A program made the translations under genes and the position numbers. The notes below the pieces were generated by a model. The model worked only from the letters and a program-made list of their open reading frames with translations. It had not been told where the DNA came from and searched no databases. 64,000 nt of DNA from NCBI GenBank assembly GCA_030765045.1, contig CM060964.1:314330628-314394627 (forward strand), read 5' to 3'. Below, piece after piece: positions 33,041-43,778 of this stretch. This stretch comes from Tenodera sinensis. Lineage: Eukaryota > Arthropoda > Insecta > Mantodea > Mantidae. The first letter of the stretch is position 1; each line of letters starts with the position of its first letter.

Positions 33041-34710
33041 TCAAGGATTGTTTTAGGCCATTAACTGTAATTGCTCCTGCTACCAAATTATCTGTGAAAA
33101 GTAGTCCAGGTATCTGGATATTATTTATTATTGGCATGATATTGTTCTTCCTCCCAATTTCTCATAATATATCATCATACATAAGCTGAATAGACCTGAG
33201 ACCTTTCAACTGCTGAATTTTGCAGTTGCCATCCCTGCTTCCACCCTTATACAAAAGGAGTTCTCCGTATAATGGGAGAGCAAAATACCTCCGAATGGGT
33301 TGTATGGTGTTTTTCCACTGGGTGTGTGGAAACACTGTAACAGACTGCTGCATAAACAAGGTCACGCTGCTGGCATGGTTATGTTCTGCAGTATTGAAAT
33401 GATGGTGATGTGATGTGGTTCAGTTATTACGAGTGACTTTCGTCCTGTACTTAGTCACAAAGTGTATTATGGCTCAGCATATGTTTTCTACTGCACAGCA
33501 TGTATTTATTTATGATTCATATGTGTTAACTTAGTCAGCTCACCAAGTGAAAGTTTGATTTGCAGAAAGATTTCCATTTAATATTTTTCATGGATGAGGC
33601 TTGGTTCCACCTTCATGGATATATGAGTACACAAAATAATCGTTACTGGAGCTCTGAGAAACCTAATATTGTTCATGAAGTACCACTTCAAGACAAAAAA
33701 ATTGGTGTATGGTGTGCCATTACCTGAGAAAGAGTTATAGGCCCAATTTTTTGAGGCAACAGTTGACACCCGTACATATGCGAATACAATTTTGCCCCCC
33801 CCCCCCTTTTTTTTAGAGAATTAACAGACAGGGAGCGTGATTTTGCCTTTTTTCAACAAGACTCTGCAACAGCTTGTGTAGCTAATCTTTCAATGAGAAC
33901 AACTAAAACCAGGTTTCAGAACAGAATTATTAGTAGAGATTTGTGGCCCCCTCAGTCCCCCGACCTAACCCCCTGCTATTTCTATCCCTGGAGTAACTTA
34001 CAACATAAAATGTACAAGACAAACCCACACACCCTGGAAGAATTAAAACAAAATATCTGCAAAGAAACTGTCAACATTTCTCAATGTGAAGTACGGTGAG
34101 TGATGGATAATTTCCTAAAGAGGTGCCAAAAATGTATGAACTACAACAGTGACCAGTTTCAGCATCTTCTTTTTTAAGTTGATAAGTAAAGCCTTTAAAG
34201 TAGTTTTAAAAATGTATCATTTCATCTGCACCTTACTATGTTAGTGGCAGATGGCAACAAGTGCAGAGGTCACAGAAAGGCAAAACACTGCCCAGCCCAT
34301 TTGGAGGTTTTTGCTCTCCCTGTACAAAGCTCTAAGGGTATTTGCCATTTGTTTACTCATTCCTTTACTAAATAATTTGCACCACATTAAGTGTACTTCA
34401 ATTTCGCCATATGCTTTATCTAGATCTACAAATGCCATACATAACTTTCCTCTCTTATCCTTTTAAGTATTTGTCTACCCGTGTTTTTATAATTAATGGA
34501 TTATCAACCGTTCTCCTCCCTGTTCAAAAACCAATCTGAAATTCGGCAAGAGTATTATATGCAACCCATGTTTGTAGCCTACTTGCCATAATACCTGTAA
34601 AAATTTTGCCTTAATTTGACAGCAATGCAATACCATGGTAATTGTTTGGTTTGCCAACACTACCCTTGCCTTTGTGTATTGGATGAATGATTGCTTTCCT
34701 CCACTTTTCC
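33041..34710 (-). pseudogene. LINE fragment (second family), RT domain, split by a Tc1/mariner element
   Basis: Minus-strand frames give ANQTITMVLHCCQIKAK near 34640, RLVFEQGGERLI near 34510, MAFVDLDKAYGEIEVHL near 34430, and, after the insertion, YGELLLYKGGSRDGN near 33250 and a degraded active-site region (LLFTDNLVAG near 33080, where FADD would be expected). AFVDLDKAY is RT motif A. The two parts join across 33272-34322. Shifts and the altered motif show an inactive copy. Confidence 0.75.
33272..34322 (+). mobile_element. Tc1/mariner-like element, deleted copy 1
   Basis: The element is 1051 bp between TA dinucleotides (33270-33271, 34323-34324). Ends are inverted: gggagagcaaaatacctccg on the left and gggagagcaaaaacctccaa on the right strand. 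Transposase pieces include FMDEAWFHLHGYMSTQNNRYW with the first Asp near 33590, VWCAIT, and IISRDLWPPQSPDLTPC near 33930. The N-terminal DNA-binding half is mostly deleted (break near 33570) and stops occur, so it cannot act alone. It sits inside the LINE at 33041-34710. Confidence 0.82.
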
Positions 34711-34955
34711 TGGAAAAATGGCAGTTGCAACCTTCAGGTTGATCACTGGACATGATTGCCTGGCAAAATATTTGAACAGAATTGGGATATATTCTTCACC
34801 ACTTTGTCCTCTATGTGATCTGCAAGAGGAAATGGACCAAGACCACCTTCAAATATGCCTGGCCTCTTCTAGTGTCCCATTCGTCAGAGAAAAACATTGG
34901 AAAGCAAGAAGACTAATGACTTCTTTGTCAGAAATCCAGCATTAGCCAACAACAA
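34708..34955 (+). pseudogene. 3' end fragment of I/Jockey-type LINE
   Basis: Encodes MAVATFRLITGHDCLAKYLN, then CPLCDLQEEMDQDHLQICLA and a terminal LMTSLSEIQH stop. This Cys/His-bearing C-terminal tail with the same final residues recurs at 36060, 46522 and 49806, which shows repeated 5'-truncated insertions of one LINE family. Confidence 0.8.
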
Positions 34956-35009
34956 TTTTTCCAGTATATAACCCTTCATTTTGATTATATTAAATAAGGC
35001 AATTTTCAG

Positions 35010-35600
35010 AACTCTCTAAACTGTTTATGGCCTTTGTAGATTTAGAGAAAGCGTATGATAGAGTTGAGTTCCAATTGTTATGGTATAAACTGTGGAGCAA
35101 AGGTGTGAGTAACCATATGGTGAAAATACTCGGAGCACTATATAAAGATAATACATTTTGTGTAACATCCGAGGGAAAAGACAATACAAAGTTTAAGGCA
35201 AGGTTGCAAATTAAGTCTAATTTTATTTAATTATTTATAGATGATATTTTAGTGGATATAAGGAGGGGTAATAATTTCCATCCAGCCATCAATAACATTC
35301 AGATTCTTTGGCTACTCTTCACAGATGGCCTGGTGGTAGGATCAATCACAGATAATGGGTAGAATCAATCCCTGAAAGAAATAGACAAGCATTGTGAAAC
35401 ATGGAAGTTGAAGGTGAATCCAGCAAAGACAGATTGCAGTATGCGGCAGTAGGTTCTTGATGCAGCGGTTGTATTTGGTCGCCTCAAGTGAAGGAGCCAA
35501 TATATTTTAACTCATGTTGGCCCTGCATTCAGAAGTCTAAAATATGTAGAAATCCAAACTTCGATGTTAATTTGCAGTTCAGCTAGTCAGCCAGGTCTCA
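35010..35600 (+). pseudogene. RT fragment of second LINE family
   Basis: Encodes MAFVDLEKAYDRVEFQLLWY (RT motif A with both Asp residues), then after shifts ILWLLFTDGLVVGSIT in place of the FADD motif and ETWKLKVNPAKT. It is collinear with the copy at 33041-34710 in opposite orientation. Stops break the frame. Confidence 0.75.
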
Positions 35601-36055
35601 TCCCAGGGTTTTACAGGTGCACAGGAATTACTCAGAATACTCGAATAAGAATCCAATTATAACGAATATTTTTAATAACATTGTCCACTAGTAATACACT
35701 CATTGTATGTTGAAAAAATTTTGAAATTATTATTGTAACCATGGCAAACAAGTGAAGCACAATCTAAAGTGTTTAAGAAAGGGGAAAAATTAAGCAAATA
35801 TGAAAAAGGGGGGAAAAAAAAAGGAATACTGAGCATGAGGCAGCATGAGACTGCATATACAAGTCTAGATGTTAAATTCAATGGAGGAAGTAAATTGGGA
35901 GAAACAGAAAAGGTTTGCTCTAGCAAACGGTAAAGCAGTAATGTCAGCAGTTAGAAGTTGTAAACGTAGGGTGCCAGACATAGGAGTCAAGTAGAGGTGA
36001 ATAGGATGTTCCATAGGAAAATTTTAGGCTAACGAAGGGCAACTGTAAAATATAA
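35601..36055. other. Intron sequence, nothing identified
   Basis: Purine-rich in part (35800-35830). No coding or repeat signal was recognised. Confidence 0.4.
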
Positions 36056-36059
36056 AAAT

Positions 36060-36348
36060 GTTGTTGTTAGCTAATGCTGGATTTCTGACAATGAAGTCAT
36101 TAATCCTCTTGCTCTCCAATATTTTTCACTGATGGATGGGGCACTAGAAGTGGCCGGGCATATTTGAAGGTGGTCTCGGTCCATTTCCTCTTGCAGATCA
36201 CATAGAGGACAGAGTGGTGAAGAATTTATCCTAATTCTGTTTAAATGTTTTGCCAGACAATCATCTCCTGTAATCAACCTGAAGGTTGCAACTGCTGTTT
36301 TTCGAGGATACTCAGGAATTCAAACAGTAATTCCTGAGTATCCTCGAA
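36060..36348 (-). pseudogene. 3' end fragment of LINE with inverted 5' tip
   Basis: The minus strand encodes TGDDCLAKHLNRIRI, CPLCDLQEEMDRDHLQICPA and the terminal LMTSLSEIQH stop. At its 5' edge (36299-36348) a 21-bp segment is followed after 8 bases by its exact inverse (tttcgaggatactcaggaat and its complement). The plus-strand side reads further LINE sequence, so the 5' tip is inverted, as produced by twin priming. Confidence 0.8.
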
Positions 36349-36454
36349 ATATAAAAATGTATTTCAATTTATAGTGTGTTGGTTCAATAACACTAAAAAC
36401 ACATTTCAGGAAAAATATAACTTAAAAGTTTAGGAAGACATTTCCATTTAGAAT

Positions 36455-36950
36455 AACAGAAACCATAAAACTGATGAAAATGAAGTGCTTAAAACAGTGG
36501 AGCATATTGACAAATTGAAAAATATGTTGATATTTCTGAACACATTCTGCTCCAACTTCCTTATAATTATGTTAATCACAGGACTAGTTTCGGAGAGGGT
36601 TCAGCTGTTGATCGGCTGGTTCAACATCGGGTAACTGCCTCCCCCTTCTCTGTTGCCTAGTATGCTGTTCTTCCTATTGGCTAGTCATAAGGAATCATCT
36701 ATGATTGGTATGTCAAAATTCATCAGCCGATCTTGATCCCTAATGATGTAAATGTTTTCCCACACTGTGAACTCCCAATAATTTTTTGCTAGTTTTAAAA
36801 ATTGGATATTTAGGTTGATATGATATCAAGACCAAAAGTGGTGAGCTATGGCTGATTTATCTGTTTCTTTGTATTTGATGTTTCTGACGTTTTCCTTCAT
36901 TCTAGTTTCCAAATTTCTTTTTGTTTTGTCAATATATATTGCAGTATATA
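36455..36950 (-). pseudogene. Penelope-like C-terminal GIY-YIG fragment and 3' region
   Basis: The minus strand from 36940 encodes CNIYIDKTKRNLETRMKE, ETDKSAIAHHFWS and VWENIYIIRDQDRLMNFDIP, matching the endonuclease of the copy at 8319-9860 (YIGKTKCHLETRIKEHF, VWEKIILKNRNRVMNF). The untranslated end at 36455-36610 matches 15960-16165. One stop is present. It is cut at 36950 by the TIR element that follows. Confidence 0.8.
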
Positions 36951-37132
36951 CTGGGTGGAAAGGAAGTCATTACTAGAGCCCGGATTTTTATGTAATTACA
37001 TATTTTAAATCCTGCATAATATTTCAATGAGAAGTAAAAATGTTAGCAAATTATGTCATTTGGGACTCCCTTACAAATTTTTATTTTACATTTTGTTACA
37101 TATTTTGCACACTTCTACATATTTTAACAATG

Positions 37133-37689
37133 TGAGACAGAATATTGATCAATAGAAAATTGTTCATGTAAATATTTTTGTAAGAGTGTGTAAATTTCTA
37201 ATTCTTTTAATTTGGGTGTATCAGGGACTTATTTTTTTCAATATTCAAGATAGACAACGTTTTCTCGTCACTTTGAGTTCAACCAATGAGAACTGTTGCA
37301 CGGATGAATACATAAGAATGGCGGTGTTGCGTCATAGAGACGCTTGGGACTCTTTTATCATTAGCGTCTGTGAGCTCAAGGTGAAAGGATGTATATTTTT
37401 GCTGATAGCGTGTGAACGTGTAAATTACACCCAAACTTTTAACCAGTGTAGATTCTATCGAATTTTGAAAGTTGTTAGCTAATTGGCATGGTGATGGAAG
37501 TGTAGATTAGCGAATAAATATGTTGTGATAAAGGAACGTTGATTTGTGCATTCCATTCTGTATCCATCGACCCTGAAGATAAGAGTAGTGTCAGATATCA
37601 ATCAAACTTTCCATCTTTCAGTAAAAACATTATTCCTGCTGCTATATTCCTGCTGCTAGGTAAAGACTTATTTAATAAAAACCGTACCA
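37133..37689 (+). repeat. 5' LTR
   Basis: 557 bp, starts TGAGACAG and ends GTACCA, a TG...CA form. Differs from the 3' LTR at three seen positions (tgcacgg/tgcgcgg, cagtgta/cagtata, gtagtgt/gtagcgt). A candidate polyadenylation signal, aataaa, lies near 37675. Confidence 0.93.
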
Positions 37690-37692
37690 AAA

Positions 37693-37704
37693 TGGCTTGC
37701 CCAA
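37693..37704 (+). promoter_or_regulatory. Putative primer-binding site
   Basis: tggcttgcccaa begins three bases after the 5' LTR, with the TGG expected opposite a tRNA CCA end. The same 12 bases stand at the equivalent place in the remnant at 10954-10965. The tRNA was not identified. Confidence 0.6.
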
Positions 37705-37978
37705 CGTGGAGCGCGAATTTAGAATGGAATGCAAAATTACGAGAACAAAGTGTTAACACCAAATGACGCCATCCCATTGCGCAGGAGAAAGACGCCATTA
37801 GACCATCGTCTGATATCAACAAAACATCGATACACGGAGAATCAACGTGGGAAAAACACCGGAGATCATCTAGCGAAGCCAACTACCCAGGAGACGTAAA
37901 TAACTGGATGAAGAACCAACAGAAAAGAAAGTAGGATCAAAATTTTTTGTTTTTACATACATTTTATTTCCATTGTAC

Positions 37979-40042
37979 ATGTTTTTGAGAAGTGGAAAAA
38001 TATTGGGACTTTCAACATTAAGTGAATTGGATAAAGGAATTAAAATGTCGCGAAAAGAGATAGAAACAGGAGTGGGGGAAGGGGCAGATAGGCCTAGTTA
38101 TCAGATAGAATTAGAAGGTGAGGAACAGGCGGAAATAAGCAAAGACCAAAGGTTAATGATGATGATGTTTGAAAGACTAGAACAGAATATGAAGGAAATA
38201 GGTCAGAAACTGGAACAAAACAAGGTAGAATTAGGTCAGAAAATGGAACAAAATAACATAGAATTGAAACAGGACATAGAACAAAGTTTAGGTCAGAAAC
38301 TGGAACAGAATAAGGAAGAGATAGGTCAGCAAATGGAGGAAGTGAGAAAAGACTTAGAACAGAAAATGGAATTAGGTAGACAGAACTTAGAACAGCAAAT
38401 GGAATTAGGTAGACAGAACCTAGAACAGAAAATAGAATTAGGAAGACAGGGGTGTAAAGAAAATATGAAAGTAATGGAAACTAATTTAAAATTAGTACAT
38501 AAAAACTTAAATGAAACAAAGGAAGCCTTAGAAGCTAGGATAGAAATTGTAGGAGATAGGATGGGAAAGATAGAATCAGAGATGAGAGAGAATAAAATTG
38601 TGTTAGAAGGAGAAATTGCTAGATGTAGGGATGAAATAACAGAATGTAATACAAGTGTAGACTGTAAGATAACAAATGTAAAAGCAGAAATAACTGAGGA
38701 ATTAAGGAAAGAGATTGAGGTAGTAAAGAAAGACATTATTAATGAAACTGTAGAACAAATTGTAATTCCTAAAATTAAGACAATGAATGATGTGATGCTT
38801 TCACAACAGGATGCTATAAATGATATGAGACAAAGCCACTTAGAAATAAAGAATGATTTAAAATCAATTTGTGAAGAAATGAAAAAAGGAAAAGAAAATT
38901 TGGCTAATGTAAATGATGTGAATGCACTACAGAGGCAAGATGATTTAGATGTAAGTAATGTACAAGATGAGAGTTATTTGAATGTTGTACAAAATGTTGA
39001 CTCACCATACAGAGAAAGAGGTTCACAACCAAACAATGACACAACACATAACACATGTTACACCAACAGCATATTACATGAAATCACACCACCTACATTT
39101 GACGAGGAGAAGGGAGACGATCCAAAACTCTTTGTTAAAGAGATGGAAGAATATTTTAAAGTGAAAAGGATACCAAACGAGCTTAGGATGATGATAGTTA
39201 AGAAAAGCTTAAAAAACAAGGCATTAGAATGGCTCAGGTTAACCCTAGCTGGTCATGAGTCGTATAGCTCATTCAGAAATTTATTCCTATCAAGGTATTG
39301 GGGCCCAGCTAAACAAAACCAAACTAGGGTAGAGCTAGCGACAGGTAGATACGATCCAACCAAAGGGTTGTCACTAGTCGATTATTTTATGAAAGTAGCC
39401 AACAAAGGAAAGTTATTAGACCCCAACTTGTCGGAGGCAGAACTAATTGCCAGTATAACAAGACATTTCCCAGATACAGTGAGAACAGGGTTAATTGTTG
39501 CGAGGCCAGTAGATTTTGCAGATATGATAGAACTGCTGACAGCCTTCGAAATACAAAATGGTCGGCCTAATGAGCATAGACATAGGAACGGTCACCCAAA
39601 CTCACCCATCCTAAACCGAAACACGACTACGAACAACCAGAGTGAGGGAGAACATAGAAATACTAGGAGTACCCATGAAAGGGGGAGAGGGGCACACCAT
39701 TTCCCACAACCACATAATCATGGCGAGAGGATGGAGAACACAAGACAGCGGTACCACGACACAATACCGAATGGTGAATCCAGATACAGAACATATACAT
39801 ATGATCGTGGAAGACCAGGAGACCATGCCCATCAAGTGAATCACATACGATTCAGTAGAGAACACTTGAACAACCACAGACCGTCATATGACAGAGGTTC
39901 ACGCCAAAGGGGCAGAGACCAATGGTACACTAACAACATAAGACAGCAGGAAGTAGATGAAAATGTGCCAAATAGGGCAGATGCTGCACAGAATACAGAA
40001 ACGACAACCACCACCAACACTCAGGGAAATCACAACAACTAA
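37979..40042 (+). CDS. LTR-retrotransposon Gag protein with long coiled coil
   Basis: A 687-residue structural protein that would pack the element RNA into virus-like particles. It begins MFLRSGKILG, a start typical of gypsy-type gags. Residues about 60-290 form an extended coiled coil with repeated motifs such as LEQKMELGRQN, so this part has grown by internal duplication. Residues about 370-530 hold a retrotransposon-gag (capsid-like) domain: PPTFDEEKGDDPKLFVKEME, ALEWLRLTLAGHESY, ATGRYDPTKGLSLVDYFMKV. The C-terminus is rich in Arg, His, Asn and Gly and likely binds RNA; no CCHC knuckle is seen. The frame has no break although pol is gone, which suggests selection for gag until recently. 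ATG 37979 was chosen for the MFLRSG start; the frame is open slightly upstream. Confidence 0.9.
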   Translation: MFLRSGKILGLSTLSELDKGIKMSRKEIETGVGEGADRPSYQIELEGEEQAEISKDQRLMMMMFERLEQNMKEIGQKLEQNKVELGQKMEQNNIELKQDIEQSLGQKLEQNKEEIGQQMEEVRKDLEQKMELGRQNLEQQMELGRQNLEQKIELGRQGCKENMKVMETNLKLVHKNLNETKEALEARIEIVGDRMGKIESEMRENKIVLEGEIARCRDEITECNTSVDCKITNVKAEITEELRKEIEVVKKDIINETVEQIVIPKIKTMNDVMLSQQDAINDMRQSHLEIKNDLKSICEEMKKGKENLANVNDVNALQRQDDLDVSNVQDESYLNVVQNVDSPYRERGSQPNNDTTHNTCYTNSILHEITPPTFDEEKGDDPKLFVKEMEEYFKVKRIPNELRMMIVKKSLKNKALEWLRLTLAGHESYSSFRNLFLSRYWGPAKQNQTRVELATGRYDPTKGLSLVDYFMKVANKGKLLDPNLSEAELIASITRHFPDTVRTGLIVARPVDFADMIELLTAFEIQNGRPNEHRHRNGHPNSPILNRNTTTNNQSEGEHRNTRSTHERGRGAHHFPQPHNHGERMENTRQRYHDTIPNGESRYRTYTYDRGRPGDHAHQVNHIRFSREHLNNHRPSYDRGSRQRGRDQWYTNNIRQQEVDENVPNRADAAQNTETTTTTNTQGNHNN

Positions 40043-40139
40043 GTTCGTCCCAACCGAGTGGATGACAAACAACAAAATCTCAGCAACTTACAATTGACAT
40101 CGACACCATGATGGCTACACGAAGAGAGAGATGGAACCA

Positions 40140-40256
40140 CTGGTCATAACAAAACAGCTGGGTGACCACACATATGAGCTACAGAATACAAATGGCAAGT
40201 TGGTAGGAAGATACCATAAAAATAAATTGAAGCCATACAAAGAAAGGACCAAATAG
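40140..40256 (+). pseudogene. Relic of the pol 3' end
   Basis: Encodes 38 residues, LVITKQLGDHTYELQNTNGK then YHKNKLKPYKERTK and a stop. The form TYxLQNxNGKxxGxxHxNxLKPY is the extreme C-terminus of gypsy-type integrases. It directly follows gag, so the deletion removed almost all of pol but left its last segment. Confidence 0.75.
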
Positions 40257-41004
40257 TCTTTGTCAACGAATGTGTAAGGCAGGAGTAGTAGAGATGAAAG
40301 AAGATAACAATTTTTAATGGGTTACTTATAGAAAATTATGTTCAGATTAGGAATTACAACAAGGAAGAAAATCAACATAGTCATTGGCTATATCGACCAC
40401 AAAGAGCATTGTCAACAAAAACAGACGAGGACACTGATTGTCATTAAAGAAATGAATCATAGCGACGAAAGATAATATGTTTTTGACATAAGGATGTCAG
40501 GGACAAAAATAAAAATGAATCAATTATGATGAAAAAGATATAATATTTCGACACAAAGATGTCGAGGGTAAATTGAGAAGAAAAATAATACAATTACAGA
40601 ATAATTGTAAGTATAGAAGTTTTCTCTTATAGAAATAAGAGACAAAGAAATGACAATTAGTGAAGTGAGGAAAACCATAATCAGAAAAACAATGCCCATG
40701 AATTAAGATGAATATAGCCAATGCTAAGCTCGAAGAAATGTTGAACCAAACAACAATGAATAATAACCCAATTAAGAAAATTAGTACCATTAGTAACATC
40801 AGAGTTTAAGAACCGACTCAACAACCTGCCTATACATAACAAGCTTATAAGACAAAGAAGGCAAAGAACTGAATAAAGTATTGCCATAAACATGATCATA
40901 ATCATTAGCTCAAAATTTGTATCCTGTTTTTCTCTCCTTATAGCAATGAATACAAGTCAAAAACCACATGAAACACTTAAATTATATTTGTGTCAATGTC
41001 AAAT

Positions 41005-41495
41005 GTACAATAACTGAGTATGTGTTGTATAAGAACTGAATATGTGTTGTGCAATAACTGAATATGTATTATATGATAACTGGATATATTGTGTAATAAC
41101 TGAATATGTTGAGTAATAACTAAATGCGTTATGCAAAAACTGAATGTGTATTGTGTAATAACTGAATATGTATTGCATAATAACAGAACACATATGTGTC
41201 ATGATAGCAGGATATATTTTACAATAACTGAATATGTATTGTGTAATAATTGGACATGTTGTATAGTAATCAAATGTGTTGTACAATAACTGAATATGTA
41301 TTGTATAATGACTGAAGGTGTATTGTATAATAACAACATATGTGATATGATAACTGGGTATATTGTACAATGACTGAATATATATTGTATAATAATTGGA
41401 CATATTGTGAAATAACTAAATGTGTTGTACAATAACTGGATATGTATTGTATAATAACTGAATGCATTGTGTAGTAATCGAATATGTGAAATTTA
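41005..41495 (+). repeat. AT-rich minisatellite in the 3' untranslated region
   Basis: About 20 imperfect units of 20-25 bp built on ataactgaatatgtattgt. Units vary in length. Frames translated from it on the minus strand (repeats of YNTYSVI) are artefacts. Confidence 0.8.
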
Positions 41496-41664
41496 TAAAG
41501 ACATGCTGTATCATGTCAAAACGAAGGACAAAGACAAACAGTGAAGAAGACTGAAAAAAAAAAATTGTACAAAGTGATTGAATCATAGGAGTAGGGAGAA
41601 GTATTGTATTGTGTTTCAAGATTGTAAATAAGGTGACAACTTGAAAAACAAAACAAGGGGCATA

Positions 41665-42221
41665 TGAGACAGAATATTGATCAATAGAAAATTGTTCATG
41701 TAAATATTTTTGTAAGAGTGTGTAAATTTCTAATTCTTTTAATTTGGGTGTATCAGGGACTTATTTTTTTCAATATTCAAGATAGACAACGTTTTCTCGT
41801 CACTTTGAGTTCAACCAATGAGAACTGTTGCGCGGATGAATACATAAGAATGGCGGTGTTGCGTCATAGAGACGCTTGGGACTCTTTTATCATTAGCGTC
41901 TGTGAGCTCAAGGTGAAAGGATGTATATTTTTGCTGATAGCGTGTGAACGTGTAAATTACACCCAAACTTTTAACCAGTATAGATTCTATCGAATTTTGA
42001 AAGTTGTTAGCTAATTGGCATGGTGATGGAAGTGTAGATTAGCGAATAAATATGTTGTGATAAAGGAACGTTGATTTGTGCATTCCATTCTGTATCCATC
42101 GACCCTGAAGATAAGAGTAGCGTCAGATATCAATCAAACTTTCCATCTTTCAGTAAAAACATTATTCCTGCTGCTATATTCCTGCTGCTAGGTAAAGACT
42201 TATTTAATAAAAACCGTACCA
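41665..42221 (+). repeat. 3' LTR
   Basis: 557 bp, same borders as the 5' LTR, preceded by the purine tract and followed by the duplication aatg. Confidence 0.93.
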
Positions 42222-42225
42222 AATG

Positions 42226-42639
42226 TTACATAAAACGTGCATATTTTCTGGATTTGGTTACAATTTTATTATTTTTTTAAAAAATATTGTAGTCACATTA
42301 TAAACTACCGTTTTGACAAGTTTTGCTGAAAGCAACAAAAATCAATCTGCGAAATAGGATGCAAATTAAATTAAGAATGCGATAATAACCGCCTCGACTC
42401 GTTCTGATTATTGTTCGTTTATATGAAAGCAGGTGCCGCTCGACAATGTTGACCTCCAGTGTCACGTTTCTCTTAACGCTTTGGGCATTTACAAGAACTG
42501 GAGAAATTGATTGTTACCATTGTCGCAGTAGTCGGCATCTTGTACTATATAGCTGCAAGGAAACAAAGCGAGCCCCTGGACAACCATCAATATAGCAAGG
42601 CGATAATACTGCAGTTAATTTCTGGCAAGTCTTAGTAAA
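42226..42639. other. hAT element 5' untranslated sequence
   Basis: Non-coding stretch between the LTR element and the hAT transposase remnant. Nothing further is recognised. Confidence 0.5.
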
Positions 42640-43227
42640 ATGGCACTAGTTGCGTCCTCGCTATCCTGCAAGTTGAATTCATGGGTGAAATTAGTTAGCA
42701 CCTTTACAACCGATGGAAAAGTAATAGTCTGTCAAGCATGAGGTAAAAGAATTGGCTGTTCCATGAAATCTCAATTGGAACAACATATCAAAAGATTCAA
42801 AAGTGGCAAGCTCCTATGCTTGCATAAAAAATAACTTCGGCTGGTTGCCTAGCACCATCACGACATCAGGTTCCCTTCTTCATGAATCTATGGACTTAAT
42901 GGAATGTGCATCACAGAAGCTTAGTGTAGTTATAGGAAGGAAGGTAGGTGAAAAATTCAAAGCTGTGCTAAACAGGAATTCAGGGTAATCTATGCTTGTG
43001 TCCGTGTCTAAAGTGCTAAATGGTGACAGTGTCGATTTACCAAAACATTTCTCTGCAAATCAGATCCCTATTCTAACATATGCTCTGTTACTTCGTGTGA
43101 CGTGGAGAGAAGCTTCTCTGTTTATAAGAACATTTTATCCGATAGGAGACAAACAATGACCCCTGAAAATATAGAAAAGTATATGGTTATTCACTGTATG
43201 TTGAAAGAAGCAAAGGACTTAAAATAA
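42640..43227 (+). pseudogene. hAT transposase remnant: BED finger and C-terminal dimerisation domain
   Basis: Starts MALVASSLSCKLNSWVKLV followed by a BED-type finger (KVIVCQA then SMKSQLEQHIKR). Linker sequence follows (NFGWLPSTITTSGSLLHES). The end is CDVERSFSVYKNILSDRRQT with TPENIEKYMVIHCMLKEA, the hAT dimerisation domain with its conserved VERSFS and LSDRR. The central catalytic domain is deleted and stops and shifts occur. The remnant agrees with the 8-bp duplication of the surrounding element. Confidence 0.85.
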
Positions 43228-43662
43228 AAATGCCTGGTTGTTCATCATATGTCAAGAGATAGAAAACTGAAAATGCATACACATTATAAAAGTTAATTAT
43301 TTTGAATTGATTGTTTCACTCATTTATAAATTGGTTCAGTATTTCAACATTGCTTTACGGTCTAAAGTTTAAGTAAAATGATTATGTGAAATCAGTAATT
43401 TTAATATAGTCCAAAAACACGTTTTTTTATTTATTTTGTAATTACCTGCTTGAAAATAAATTTTAGGTAAATTCTGCATAAAACAAAACATTTTCCCTAT
43501 AATTAACTCTATATTTAGTAAATTTTAATTCATTGTAATTAATTTACGTACTTACAGGCCCATCAAATCACAAAATTTTGAGTAATTTGCAGTCTGCATT
43601 TAGATTTGAGGTGGTAATCTTAGCATTTAGGTTGTAATAATTATTATGTAATTTTACATATT

Positions 43663-43778
43663 TTCTAAAATAAGAACAAATTAGAAACTAAAAACTTCAC
43701 TTATCTTAGTATGTTGATATCCTTTTTCTATTTTACTGACCCAGGGGTTTCAAGCTATATCCAGCTCATTCATATTTT
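43663..43778 (+). repeat. Half copy related to the hairpin MITE
   Basis: aataagaacaaattagaaac and the following aaaaacttcacttat match one arm of 63501-63697, with the same later phrase tgacccaggg. It lies just inside the right end of the hAT element, so the MITE may derive from, or have inserted in, this hAT family. Confidence 0.65.

Larger units (their letters stand above)
37133..42221 (+). mobile_element. Gag-only LTR retrotransposon
   Basis: The element is 5089 bp with two 557-bp LTRs, flanked by the 4-bp duplication aatg (37129-37132, 42222-42225). By eye the LTRs differ at three positions, so insertion is recent. Between them are a primer-binding site, one intact gag frame, a short relic of the pol 3' end, a minisatellite and a purine tract (aaacaagggg at 41651-41660). 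Protease, RT, RNase H and integrase are absent, so movement must have used enzymes from another element. Confidence 0.93.

Noticed and set aside
40999..41467. Overlapping minus-strand frames with YNTYSVI-like repeats
   Set aside because: They are translations of the AT-rich minisatellite in the LTR element.
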